Part shown: positions 52,965 through 64,000 of the stretch, piece by piece
How the letters are laid out: each line of letters starts with the position of its first letter
Position numbering within the stretch: the stretch's first letter is position 1
Assembly (NCBI GenBank): GCA_003864495.1
Contig: ML133400.1
Coordinates: forward strand, 1,604,575 to 1,668,574
Source of the DNA: Nemopilema nomurai
Lineage: Eukaryota > Cnidaria > Scyphozoa > Rhizostomeae > Rhizostomatidae
Direction: 5' to 3'
DNA: 64,000 nt
Translations under genes and position numbers: made by a program
The notes under the pieces: model-generated
Seen by the model: the letters and a program-made list of their open reading frames with translations, nothing else
What the model was told of the DNA's origin: nothing
The model's database searches: none

Positions 52965-55218
52965 ATCCCAAAAAATTCGAAATCCTGTGCAATACTGCTT
53001 GCAAGTATTTTCCTTAAAAGACAAGTCAAATTCTTGGAGACTTGGTAGCTATTTGGACAACTTCTAGGCTCTTGGAAGAGCTGTGGATCTAATAATACCT
53101 GTCTGAATATAAAGAGCAAGTGTCACAACCAAGATTTAGATGAACATGAACACAAAAATCATAAAGCAATGTCTTTCAACTTTGATCAAAATTGTGACTT
53201 GTAGCTTCTATTCAGAAATTAACTAAATTTTATGGCTGTGGCCTGAAATGTATCCTGATTTTCTACATTTTATAAAATGCATTATTAATTATCTTTAAGT
53301 ATTTTTAAAAAAAAGAATGTTTCCTCCCTTTGACTGAGACCTAACCTGAAAATTTTTTCTTAAATGATCCTCAAGTTTATTGCGTGTTGTTCAAAGGTTA
53401 TTTTGCAGAGGTGTTGTCCATTTGTCTTTGTCTTTTGTTTTCATAGATAACCAAATTGCAGGTTACAGTTAGTTAAACCTCTTCAAGGTTTTCCCCATTG
53501 AACATCATTAGCAGGGTTAGCTGCTCTATGAATGTAAGGATTTAAGGATATATAACCTTAGTTATTACCGTACCTTACAAAGTCTACAACGCATATATAT
53601 TTCTAGTAATTGACTTTGAAAGTGAAACCCTATTGCCATTAAATACCTCCCTCAATTAAACACAACCTTTCATTGGAAAAATAACATATCAAAGAAAGAC
53701 AGTCAGCCTAGACTGTAGACCTGTGCTACACTGAAAGTGCTGATGTGAGTTGTGCTTGATGTTTCTTTAGACCATGATGACTTTGAAAAACCTAATTAAG
53801 TTTCTAATCATAGCAGTTTCATGCTCTTATCAATCAATCTAGCAATTTTTGTTATCATGAAGTCTTTGAAGAAATATTATAGCATAAATTACTGACCAGT
53901 CATTGTAATTTCTGTTTAGTGCACATATTACATTTGAAATGAGTGCATACCTCCAGTTAACACCCTAACAGTTTATAGGAAATTGGATCAACACCAGAAA
54001 CATCTGTTCAAAGAAATACCATGTAATTAATAATGGAACAAAAATGGGTAAATTGTAGCTGAAGATTTTCTTGCCAGGTGACATATTTGAATTTTTCTGT
54101 CTGCAATTTAATTATTTTCAGCAGGTGTCATATTAATGAAATTATGCTATGCTTTTTATGTTTTATAACTTGCATATTTAACACATTCCATTAATGGTTT
54201 TCAGAACTGGCCTGTCTTAAGTCAAAGAAGTTGGATGAAATTTTCTCCAGACTGTAATTATAAGGAGTAGAGTTTTCAATTACTCTTCTCTGAAGATTAG
54301 CTTTTGATGAACAGATTAAAGGCTGATAATGTTAGACTGATAAGTTATCAAGCAGCTGTTTAAACCTTCCTTTCTATTAACAAGGTAATTTAAATACTAT
54401 TAAAGTAGATCTGCCTAAAATTGGCTAAGGCTTTCTTGATTTAGCGATTTATTATTTGATCTGGAACTACGTCGCTAATGTCGTGATAGCTTTGTGACGT
54501 AAGTCCGGGGATGTTTACGTGCGTATTGACATAAGATTTAAACCGACATGATAAAAACCAGACGAAAACACGACCTAACCTGCCATATAAAACAACTTTC
54601 GCCTGTTTAGGTTTGGGCGCAATCTGGCAGTCAACTTGGGCATTGCGTGTTTTTTTTTAATTCGAGACAGCTGCATCCTTTCTGCGGGGCTTTGGGTAAT
54701 TTCCCAATGTTTGCGTACTCTGGGGAATGCGGAAGAGAAAGCTCTAACTATGCTAAAAACGGAAAGGTCTAGTGGTACATAGTACACGACACTCTTAAGT
54801 TTCATGCTCCATGGGTATGTTAGATTTAGTTGCTACCCCCTGGGATGTACTGTGTTGATGTTGATGACACTGGGATGTAGTTGTTAGTTGGAGGGGGGTA
54901 ATTAGTCAAGAAATTCTAAAGAGGTTAAAAAGCATAATATGCCGTTTTTCTACTATTACAGAAACGGCTGTGAAATTGTGAAGTTAGAATAAGCGAACGC
55001 TTCAAATGGGATTGCACGCAATGTTTCACGATCATTCACCTTTGAGAACCTTTGATGCAAGCACAATTTACTAAGCATCTCATGTACGTAAATATCCGTT
55101 ACATGTCCGCCATTTCCATCCGCCTCCCTAATTGCAGTGCTGCAATGCAAAGAGACCCAAAAAGCTCCTCCTCAAATACAAATACATCAACACCACACAT
55201 GAAGGAGCCGTGCTTTGC
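52965..55218. other. Gene-poor stretch downstream of POP5
   Basis: AT-rich sequence that begins with the POP5 3' untranslated region. No AATAAA close to the stop was seen, although variants such as ATATAAA occur near 53110. A short open frame at 54575-54805 on the minus strand has no recognisable product. Confidence 0.4.
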
Positions 55219-55318
55219 AATGCTGTGGAGGTGCCTGCCATGCTGCGGAGGTGCCTGCAATGCTGTGGAGGTGCCTGCAATGCTGCAGAGGTGTCTGCAA
55301 TGCTGTGAAGGTGCCTCC
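55219..55318 (+). repeat. 20-bp minisatellite, five copies
   Basis: Five adjacent 20-bp units of the form AATGCTGTGGAGGTGCCTGC lie head to tail with one to three differences each. The unit length is not a multiple of three, so the array does not code a repeat peptide in one frame. Confidence 0.9.
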
Positions 55319-56631
55319 TACCTTAACTTTAAACTTTCATCCGAAAGTGTGTTATGTATAGGCCCACAAATGATAAGATGAACAAGCTGATAGCAATCAA
55401 ATCGCCAGGCAAAGAATCATCAACATACGGCGAATTTTTATGATACGTAGAGGCAGTGTTTTGACACACTTGGGCTATTGAATTCATTATACGTGAAAAT
55501 GGAGCCCATGCAAAAATCTTCCCGAAGCCCCTTGCCAAACATTCAAGCCTGTCATAAAAAATGCCATAACTTGGCCCGCAACTTTGGGCTCAATAGACCT
55601 AAGGCTAGACTTACATGTACCTTCAGCTGCCTTTGCGATTTAGTTCAATGACATACTGTGCAAAGAAACCGAATTATGATCCATATCAGGTTCCACTGCT
55701 TTCAAAAGACATGCCTAAGAATAGTCTGACGGTTGATAACAATGAAGGCTGCCTGTGTTCAGTGCCTGGTATCTGTTATTCAGTGCTCGAGGCTAGGCAA
55801 ACAGAGCGGTACAAGCCTATGAAATATATACAGCGTAAAGCCATCGAGTTGCTGTTCCGACTGCAGACATATGTATAATGGCTCCCGTTTTTACTAAGGT
55901 TTCGTGGTCTTGAATAGACTTGTTCTTCTCAACTTAACTTGAGCGCAAGTAAAGTAGCTCTCTACAAACAACCGCAAGTTTACTTTCATATTTGGGTCTC
56001 ATATTGTTTAGGCTGTGCTTCTTTAACCAAACTTCAATCAAATCATTCAATGTTTGTTTATCTAGCTTTTTATAATCGTCAAACACGACATGAAATGAAA
56101 ATCACATCAATTTCTGGTCAACGCATTTGAAAGCCGGATTGACAGAAGGCGTGATATCCAAAACTACAACTGCGAGATTATAAGAGCAAAGGCTCGGAAT
56201 CCAGCTCCGTCACAGAGTCCTTGATTGAAATGCAAAGTTTTTGAAAGATCCTTTTGCAGGTTTGACAGCTGTCATTGGCTTTAAAAGCATGCACTGTTCC
56301 TTAATTGCTAAATTCTCGTCTTGCTGAAAATTCCTTATGAAATTTAGATGGAATTTTGAAAACATGGATGACGTGAATGGAGAGGAATAACTTAACAAAT
56401 TGATTTTCACGTAAACTGCTGTGGAATTGTTCTGCTGTTGTCCAGAATGCACCTGCACTTTCCGGACAATGAGCTGTCTAATTAAAGAGATAGATGTTTT
56501 AAGCTTGAAGACACCAGTCATCGTTTTCCAGAGCAATGCATTAACCGATAACTGAGTCAGTTTACAAAGGCAGGATTAAGTGCGAAAAAATTAATTTTCT
56601 GCAGGCACATTTGCGCGCTGGTTTTGAAGCC

Positions 56632-57144
56632 ATGGCTACTCTGCCGAAGTGGTGAGACCTGAGTGAGAGATTCTGTATTGTTTTCAAGAGAACCTGCTTA
56701 CACACGTCCTTGGTATGATTTCAGGTGATGCTAGCTGCTCTCTCGAAATGGGTGGTGAGTATTTTTCAGCGAATTTCATATTTCTAAAATAATTCTTGAA
56801 TCGACAGTTGCTACATGATTCAAAGTTATTGAGGGCGGGGAATTTGAAGAGGCGTGATACGATGACGACTTATGCAAAGGAAAGATAAGTAAGCATTAAA
56901 TTAAGCAGAAAGAGCCCAACAAGCAAGACATATGATTTCCACTGCACGCAATTATGCAGGAAAAGTATTATTTATGGCACAAATCAAAATGCAATATTGG
57001 CAGAATGGAAACCGCTTTATAGCAGTCGACAATAGGAAGACGGCCTTCATAACCAAGCTGCAAGATGAAGAATACCAAGAAGTCACTGTGATGGTCATAA
57101 ACGTGTGTAAGGTTCGAAGTGAACCCATTTATTGTGTACAGTGA
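56632..57144 (+). CDS. Possible small three-exon gene of unknown function
   Basis: An ATG in good context (GCCATGG) starts MATLPK and meets the donor AAGTG|GTGAGA at 56651. A 20-nt micro-exon at 56735-56754 lies between CTAG and GGGTG|GTGAGT. An acceptor at 56959 opens a frame to a TGA at 57142-57144 (includes GKVLFMAQIKMQYWQNGN and KLQDEEYQEVTVMVI). Phases fit throughout (2, then 1), giving about 74 residues. Alternatively the last exon stops at a GTAAGG donor near 57105 and the gene goes on. I recognise no family. Chance agreement of splice motifs is possible in this much AT-rich DNA, and the micro-exon acceptor is weak. Confidence 0.25.
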
Positions 57145-59404
57145 AAGAAGCTTGAAAACACAGCTAAATAACACGGGAGTGCATAATGAAATGCTCCTTT
57201 TGCGACGAAAGGCCATCGCCTGCCCGTTTAACTCGTGCTGCAATTAAAGCTATCAATAACCGCTCAGTTGCGACGCTCTAGCGCAGAATTCGTTGACCTA
57301 CAGTGTTGAAACTCAATTTTGACCATCTCCATTTTGATGCAAGCAGGTAGAATCGACTGAATGTTGTTATTTAATTTCATTGTACCCATTCTTTTTTGTG
57401 CACAATAACGAAAGTGCTCGCTTCAGAAAGCGTAATATGGTTTTGTGAAGTTATTCTGACGACACGCGACTTAACAACCATTGTTTGATCGTAAACACAT
57501 TCTTTGGCTTTGCGGTGAACTGAAGGTTTAAACACGTTAAGGCCATAATATAATTAACATTGACAATTAGAAGGCTTCGCCAACTCATGTCGAGCTTTTT
57601 TCAAGGTAAGTGTTTTTATGAAGAAAACTGGATAGATTCCGTCAACAGATTTTCCCACAACTTATACTTGTCTTTTCATGATCCACACCAATAAAGCGAG
57701 CTAGAAGCTATGCAACTTTTAGATGGTCATGAAGCTCTTTGAATATATCGTTGTGAAGTATTCTGGAAAATTCTTTCACTTGAACTCTTTAATGAAAGTA
57801 TTCTCAATGACTATTTAAAGACGAATCGTCTATGTTTTCTACATCTTTGACATCTATTTATCTACTTTTTGCAGTATTCTGTAATATGACATTCGATGAT
57901 GTCTCTCTAAATATGTAGGAAGCAGAACTATAATGCTTATATGAATGATCAATTAACAATGCTAAATGTAATAGCATATCCGATATTTTCAAGAACTTTC
58001 AACTATGGTTGGAATGTAGCTCGCATTGGAATTGTGACTGCGTTACAAGCAGATAATGCTATAGCGGTAAATTCAACTTCATAAAGACACTTGGTTGGAG
58101 TTAATGTTGAACAAGGCTTTATATGACGGCTTCATTTTTAGTTAGCAGTGCACAAACCAAAGATTATGCAAATGATTGCCCTAAAGATAATGATGCAGCG
58201 TGAGTAATCGTTAAAGCATATAGGGAGTCATTACTTTGGAGTCTGGCAAGTTTTGTCACAAAACTGGCAATTAAAAAAACGGTTGTAAAAGTAGAGAATT
58301 ATGGAATATTAAGAATTGTATCCAGCGGCGTTTTGGCTAGGCGGGAAACTGGGAGATTTGCCGAGGAAATTATCTCTCATCTATGAAAAGGACTCGATCT
58401 TATAGTTTTGAACTAGAGATTTAGAGATAAGGGGTAATGGGTTGAATGGAATTTGTAAGATCAAATAGAGGATGATGCGCTAGAATGAGGCTTGAGTTTG
58501 AGTGTCCTGATTAAAGGGCTTATGTTTTCAAAAATGCCACGAATTCAAGAATCAGCTTTTAGAGGCCTATCAATTAAACAATTTTTTGGTGGGGGCATGT
58601 TTTTTGAGAACCTGTACGAGAAACTGCTTTTATCAGAAGAGGACTCACCCGGTCACTAACCAAAGGTCACCCCTTTTTCTTTCCTCAGCATCTGTCATAG
58701 GAGTCCTTCCAAAGTTCTCTTAAATATCATTAACCAATGTTTTTCTGAGTATCTTCAAATCTTATATATTGGGCGGTAAAGTGATTTGTTAAATTCTGAT
58801 CTAGGAAATGCATTTTTAGCCATTGTAGAGGTCCTCCTATGTCACTAAATATCATTCATAGCCCCTCCTAGTTTCAATCTGAAGTCGCCACCCCTGCTGC
58901 TTTTACCCAACTCCCCCTCGCACCAATGGCAAAAATGGTTTTTCTAGAAAGACCTCTTTATGGCTATTTTTCCGGCCCTTTTCTGGGAGCTACACTGCCC
59001 CTGATTGTATCCAAAAATGAATTCTTTCAGTTCATGAATCTGCATTTTCATGAATCCTTAGTATGTTGCAGGTAAAACTTTCTCTAAAGCTATCTGTATT
59101 TAAAGTGGCACAAGGTCAACCTTTTTACAATTGAGGCTCATAAAAGTGAATATTCAGTTTGAATTGCATAAAAATTTCATCAAACATCAATTCTGAAATA
59201 GGAATAATCTTTTTCACATTCGTTCTTCTTGGATTATATAAAGTTTCTTCAAAAGTTTCTACCATCTGGAGCATGGAACTGATATAATTAATCAAAACCA
59301 AGAGCTCCTTAAATTTGAATTGATCTCAGATTTGCGATAAATAATTTTGTAATCCATCTGGAGAGGTCATTTCAAGTTGCATTGTAGTTTTAGAAAAAGA
59401 TTAC
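57145..59404. other. Stretch without a recognised gene
   Basis: AT-rich sequence with no long open frame. Around 58640-59000 the base composition becomes C-rich on the plus strand (CCCCTCC-type words), as in decayed repeats, but I could not assign a family. Confidence 0.4.
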
Positions 59405-59460
59405 CTAGATTAGGTTGTTCGGCCAGACTCGGAGTGTTGTCTCGAAGATATGAAGCATAC
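59405..59460 (-). other. Exon-like block with clean splice signals
   Basis: On the minus strand the sequence TTTTTTACGCTTACAG precedes 59460 and CTAG|GTAATC follows 59405. In phase 2 the 56 bases read YASYLRDNTPSLAEQPNL with no stop. It lies 300 bp downstream, on the minus strand, of an X-box-like site. No matching first or third exon was found, so it may be a lone chance match. Confidence 0.25.
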
Positions 59461-59760
59461 CTGTAAGCGTAAAAAAGATTCAAAATCTAAAGCGAGATTA
59501 AATCCACATTAGAAAATCCTAAATGAGATGAATTTGACCTAAGTAACCGACAAAACAACTGAAAAGTTGCCTCATCAAAAGAGAAGCACATTTATCATAT
59601 CCAACTAAACTTACTGTTTTAATCATTTTCAGTGAATGATGCGAAAGGATTGACTAAAGTACGGAACAATTCAAAAACAGAACTGAAGCTGTTATCAGCA
59701 AGCGAATATATGATTTGCCGCCTTCTTATTCATTTGCTCTCCTCAAATTGTACGAGATCC

Positions 59761-59773
59761 GTTGCCTAGCAAC
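59761..59773. promoter_or_regulatory. RFX X-box-like palindrome
   Basis: GTTGCCTAGCAAC is a near-perfect inverted repeat (GTTGC-CTA-GCAAC) and fits the X-box consensus GTNRCC-(0-3N)-RGYAAC bound by RFX factors at ciliary gene promoters. The site is symmetrical and could serve either strand. On the plus side an ATG in good context (59795) starts a short frame. On the minus side an exon-like block lies at 59460-59405. Confidence 0.4.
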
Positions 59774-60205
59774 AGTACCACTCCATTACCGCCAATGGGA
59801 ATCGTCCTAAGAAACGTTTCAATGAAAACTCACTTGCTTAAGGAGAGCAAAGAGAAACCCGATAAGAAAGAGATCATCACAAAACTATGAAGAAGGAGAA
59901 ACAAGGTGCATTTTTATTCAAGCAATAAAGATTGTGTCTGCCAAATAATTTCCAGATGATTGTTCAGAGACAATTGCTTAAGAAAAGAGTTATAACCAAC
60001 GGTCGTACGCACTGGTTTACGAAAAATAGACATTGAAATAGTAAATACACAGGATATGTCAACAAGAAATGAAAATGAAGCTTCTATGCGGAGAGAAACA
60101 ATGCTTGTTTAATTCAAACACCGCATAATCGGAGTTGTAAGCGATTGCAGGTTCTAGGGGCTCGCCAAGACGCGTAAGAAAGACTAAAGGGCATAATTGC
60201 AGTGA

Positions 60206-60463
60206 TTAGAGTTGACTCAATTTGGCGTTGAGCGATTCGTCAATTAGATCATGGCAGGCACAATGGAAGAAAGAGCTATAGCGTTTTCTCTGGGCGGTTA
60301 TGCAGCTATTCAGTGCACGGAGCGGGACGAAAGACAAGTTAACCAGCTTGACATCTAAGAGATGCTGCAGAATATCACAAGAACAGCGTGAGCAGTGTTT
60401 GTTATTTTCCTTAAAAAATTCGCAATTATTTTCATCACCGGTTTTGAGTTTGAACTCTTTCAA
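60206..60463 (-). CDS. Unrecognised Cys-containing open frame
   Basis: The minus strand is open from upstream of 60463 (about 110 codons in all) to a TAA at 60206. The translation contains CEFFKENNKHCSRCSC, LVNLSFVPLRALNSC and FFHCACHDLIDE. Seven Cys and four His occur, but the spacing fits no zinc-binding domain I know. A CTATCAG acceptor just upstream of the ATG would make it a terminal exon. GC is a little higher than around it. It may be a lineage-specific gene or chance. Confidence 0.25.
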   Translation of the reverse strand: MKEFKLKTGDENNCEFFKENNKHCSRCSCDILQHLLDVKLVNLSFVPLRALNSCITAQRKRYSSFFHCACHDLIDESLNAKLSQL

Positions 60464-60563
60464 CGCCCCATACTGATAGCTGTTTCTTTGGGATGAATTC
60501 TGTTTTCTACTGAGGTAGTTGGTGATAAATCACAATACGTTTTGAGCTGAAGGGATTTTCTTC

Positions 60564-63500
60564 ATGTTACTAAAGGGTGTCTTCCCCTCTTTGCCTAATG
60601 ACAAATGTATGGCATGGGGTGAGAGCGTTGTACCTTACATTTTGAGGCAATTTTTTATAAGGCTTTGCTATTCATTTTGTCAATGTACAATGCTCTCTCA
60701 AATTGTTAGATGCCATCAAAAGAGTGGGCATCCGAAGGCTATCAGTTTTTCAAAACAGTATCTTAATCATACATACGCCCAGCATAAATACTTTCTAGGA
60801 CTCCACAAAAAATGGAAACTCGTGATCGAAGTATCCTTTGGTGTCCAAAAAGAACGTAAATGAACATAGAAATTCCAAAACTCAAGATTCTGAACAGTTT
60901 CTTTTCCTAAAGAGATAAAATTGGAGTAAAATTCAGATGTGCCATCATCTCTGCTCTTGCAAGGTTGTAATCTATATACTACATACACTGCAAGAAGTTT
61001 TAATAATAGAATCGACCCAGGACTATCAGCCTTGTTTGCGTGAGTTTATATCGCGGTGTTTTGAAAGACGTTGTGTTTTCGTTGCTTGCCGTATTTTCAT
61101 TGAGAAAGAATTTCAGTATCTGACGAAAATATCTTCATTGAAACTTGAGCTTAACATAAATTAATTCTGCAAGACGCAGGCTATTCGCGGGATGTAAAGA
61201 TTATACTTCAAAGAAATGTTCCTCAAACCGTTGGTGAAGCCACCAAAGCGAAGGCAGTGAATTAATTTTTCATCCAAAAAATGGAGAAAAAAATCATTTT
61301 TCATAAAAAATCGAAAAAAATGTTTTTTTTAAATTTTAACTATCAACCCACCTAAACAGTAGCGAAGAGTAATCCTAGATTCTTCAAAACGTGATTCACT
61401 AATTATTTGATAAAGTAGTAATTTTTTTTTATTAGTATAGAGATATTATTTTTTGTGCAGGAAAAATGTCTGTGTTGGAAATAGATTGATTGACTCAAAG
61501 GTTTATAAATTTGAAGCTCCCTGCAAGTGAACCAGGGTTACCTGCTCTGGGCTTCAGAGCAGAAACATTTAAGTCATCAGTTAAGTTTCTTGGCTGAAAT
61601 TTTAGGACACTGAATCACTAATTAAGTATGATTGTTTGTTTTTGAACAGCCCTTTTGCTTATGATTGCGCCTTCGCAAGGGAGTGTTGGAACATTGTCCC
61701 AGAGCGAAAGCATCCGTTAAACCATGCTCACTTGAAAATGAAAATACATTTCAAAGAAGTAGGCATTTTGAAATAGCTTCTACTTCCTTATAATTTCCAA
61801 ATTAGCCGAAATCTTACGATATTACCCTTGTTGAGAAAGTGTATTTCAGCCACTCTAACCTCACTAACAAATATCAAAGGGAGTCGCTCGTCCGTAACAT
61901 ATAAGCACGTGCGCAAGTGATAACAACCCATGTTGACATTCAATAAACCTAAAAAATTATCATCTCGGTAGCTGTCTTGATACCAAGTGAGGCAAAAAGC
62001 AATGTTTTTGTTGTCGTGTCACATTTAATGCACCAGACACATGGTTGTGTATGCATCTCAGCATCATAATCGTCATAGCATAATCATCGCAGACGCAGAT
62101 TTAAAGATGCACCGGTTTGTAGGGAAGACAACTTTTGTGCAGAAAAATACTGTTCAGGCGAAGTAAAACAGAATAAATTCTAATACCAATAGAATGGAAG
62201 GCTCTTTGTTCTACACGTAAGACTGTAGCCCTAAAACTGATGAGTACATTAATGAAACAAGCTTAAAATTTACTGCTAGAGAAAGATATACCACCAAAGG
62301 CAAATCTCTAAAGTTTCTGATGTTATCATTAAGACTACCCGCTACCTAGCTTTGTTATTTCAAACTTATCCATCTATGTTTATTCAAGGTTGTGATGAGA
62401 TAAACGAAGCAGCATGCAATATCTTTGCTTATCAAGTGGCAAAACAAAGACGGGATGAAGGAAAATATCTGATTACATCTGCTTCTTTCTGCCTAAGAAA
62501 TTTCAATTGTTGAAGTCGCAATGGTGTTGCTTTAGAACTGTGGCATTCCAAGTTGTGCATTTAGACGGCGCTCTAGGTCACCGACTTAAATGATTGAGAG
62601 CCTTTTTAGGCCGAGGTGCGAGAAATTTCTTATGGGTCAAAAAACGTCGGCGTACTTATAAAAAAACAGCAATTTTCGCGGTTTACAGCTGCCTCTGTCC
62701 AATTGAACAGTATCTACGGAACAGCGCTGTATCGCTCCCGAGAATGCTGGTGAGCGAGCAAAGGCAGGTCTAGATTTATGGCGACCTCTCCCCAGTGTAT
62801 ATACAGAAGTCACACTGGAGTTTCAACTCCAAATGGCATGTCAAGATGTAAATTATAACAAAACACGGCAATTCCGCTCATCCTAGGGACATTGCTTTGC
62901 AACGGGTATGAAGTTATCGATCTTGAATTTGGTAAAAGTTGGTTTTAGAAGCGGTGGGCAATTGACTTGCTTTAAAAGCGAGTGTCGAAGTAGGTACTGC
63001 TAAATAAGGATATAGTGCTAAAAGTAATTTTTCTTTCAATAAATTCATTTTTCAGTGAACATTTTTGTCAGCAACACAGAGATGCCAGGCTTGAGAAAAC
63101 GCTTCTTTTTCAAAATGTTTTATACATTAGCCTCCTGCGTACAGATTTGCTATAAGCCTTTTGTTGCTAACAGTTTGTATTGAAAGCTTTTGCCAAAGTA
63201 ATACTTTTACTTAAAAATTTTACTATCTGTACCAAAATGTTTGCTGTTTAAAGCTAAACTTTCCACGTTGTATAAAAGGCGAGATGGCAAAGCCTTTTAA
63301 AATCCACCTTATGGTCTTATTCCTTTTTCACTTTTGCTTTCTCTCACTTCGTATTTCTTTTCACGATTTGAACTAAATCATCTCTTGCTCTCCTAAAATG
63401 CTCATATGGCAAGGTAACAGAGGGATCAGACTTTTCCTTGATAAAGTTAAGTCTCCATGCAATGAGCTTAGCTTGTGAAAGTTAGAAAAACCACGAGCGT

Positions 63501-63573
63501 TGGTGCATTAATTCTTAATACGGTGGCTTAAATTAAAAGCAGGACAAGTCTCATTAGAATTTACCAAAAACTG
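60564..63573. other. Stretch without a recognised gene
   Basis: AT-rich DNA with scattered frames under 100 codons (for example 60564-60863 and 60937-61164, plus) that show no family. Around 61255-61335 there is an A/T-tract region with AAAAAATCATTTTT-type inverted repeats. No RNA gene was recognised. Confidence 0.4.
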
Positions 63574-63909
63574 ATGCAGATGCTGTTTTGGTGTTTAGAT
63601 CACCTTTTCCCGTTGTTTGTGGTTTTAGCTGCTAATGCTTCAAAATTCACGTTTTCAAATGAATTAATGTTGCTTCCAGGCACGTGTTCTTTATATCCGT
63701 CTAAAGGCCAAAACAAAGGAAAGAAAACTTTTGACATGATTCTCAATCTGACCCCGGAAGGAATATGGCACAATAAAGCAGCTTTTCAGCTTTTGATAAA
63801 AGCAGCAAAAAGCAACGTTTCATCATATTTTCATTATAGAAATAGCACCTTAGTCTTCGCTCTTGACAGCAAATTGAATTATGCTGAGTATATAGATTGT
63901 TGCAACTGA
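63574..63909 (+). CDS. Possible small secreted protein, unrecognised
   Basis: A 111-codon open frame has a hydrophobic N-terminus (about residues 3-21, LFWCLDHLFPLFVVLAANA) that resembles a signal peptide with a possible cleavage after Ala. The mature part is hydrophilic, has four possible N-glycosylation sites and ends YIDCCN. The ORF starts with CTG or a near-cognate codon; the first in-frame ATG is next (MQM). No homologue comes to mind. Frames of this size can arise by chance in the window. Confidence 0.2.
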   Translation: MQMLFWCLDHLFPLFVVLAANASKFTFSNELMLLPGTCSLYPSKGQNKGKKTFDMILNLTPEGIWHNKAAFQLLIKAAKSNVSSYFHYRNSTLVFALDSKLNYAEYIDCCN

Positions 63910-64000
63910 AGGCAGATGAGCTGCCATTGGTAATGGCCCTTGGAAAGTGTAATTCATTAAATCCTTCGACAAACTGGGCACATGATAGTGGCTTGGATAA

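Noticed and set aside
52965..64000. tRNA, rRNA, snRNA or CRISPR features
   Set aside because: I looked for tRNA B-box motifs, snRNA motifs and regularly spaced repeats on both strands and found nothing convincing. CRISPR arrays are not expected in a eukaryotic genome.

Overview
The window is AT-rich nuclear DNA of a eukaryote. Every recognisable gene is cut into many short exons with GT-AG introns, each gene has its own promoter, and there are no operons. The gene set (PES1, ARMC5, an SR splicing factor, STK36/Fused and POP5) is animal-like. The presence of ARMC5 and a full-length Fused kinase points to a metazoan. Very abundant G-rich 'GGGGCTTA' repeats, hAT relics and moderate intron sizes suggest a marine invertebrate, possibly a cnidarian. 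That placement is an inference from repeat style, not from a species match.

Layout, left to right. At 1-1138 there is the edge of an unrecognised minus-strand gene. PES1 (pescadillo) occupies 2989-18705 on the minus strand; I could join 16 exons in frame, and two related hAT-like relics sit in its introns 3 and 5. ARMC5 follows at 20218-25391 (minus, 4 exons; armadillo repeats plus a BTB domain). An SRSF4/5/6-type SR protein lies at 26834-31981 (minus, 8 exons; two RRMs and an RS tail), with a stop-rich exon-like block in intron 4 that looks like a poison exon. STK36 (Fused) fills 32392-50969 (minus); 35 exons join without a frame break into about 1285 residues, close to the human length. POP5 (RNase P/MRP subunit) is head to head with STK36 at 51125-52964 (plus, 4 exons), with only 155 bp between the two start codons. 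The remaining 11 kb (52965-64000) has no recognised gene. It holds a 20-bp minisatellite, an RFX X-box-like site, a possible three-exon plus-strand gene and several weak reading frames.

The recognised genes are mostly housekeeping: ribosome biogenesis (PES1), tRNA/rRNA processing (POP5), splicing (SRSF) and Pol II turnover (ARMC5). STK36 is a Hedgehog/ciliary-axoneme kinase. They do not form a pathway. The only structural coupling I see is the shared STK36/POP5 promoter region.

All exon joins were made by eye from splice consensus, reading-frame phase and similarity to remembered protein families. Nothing was aligned by computer.
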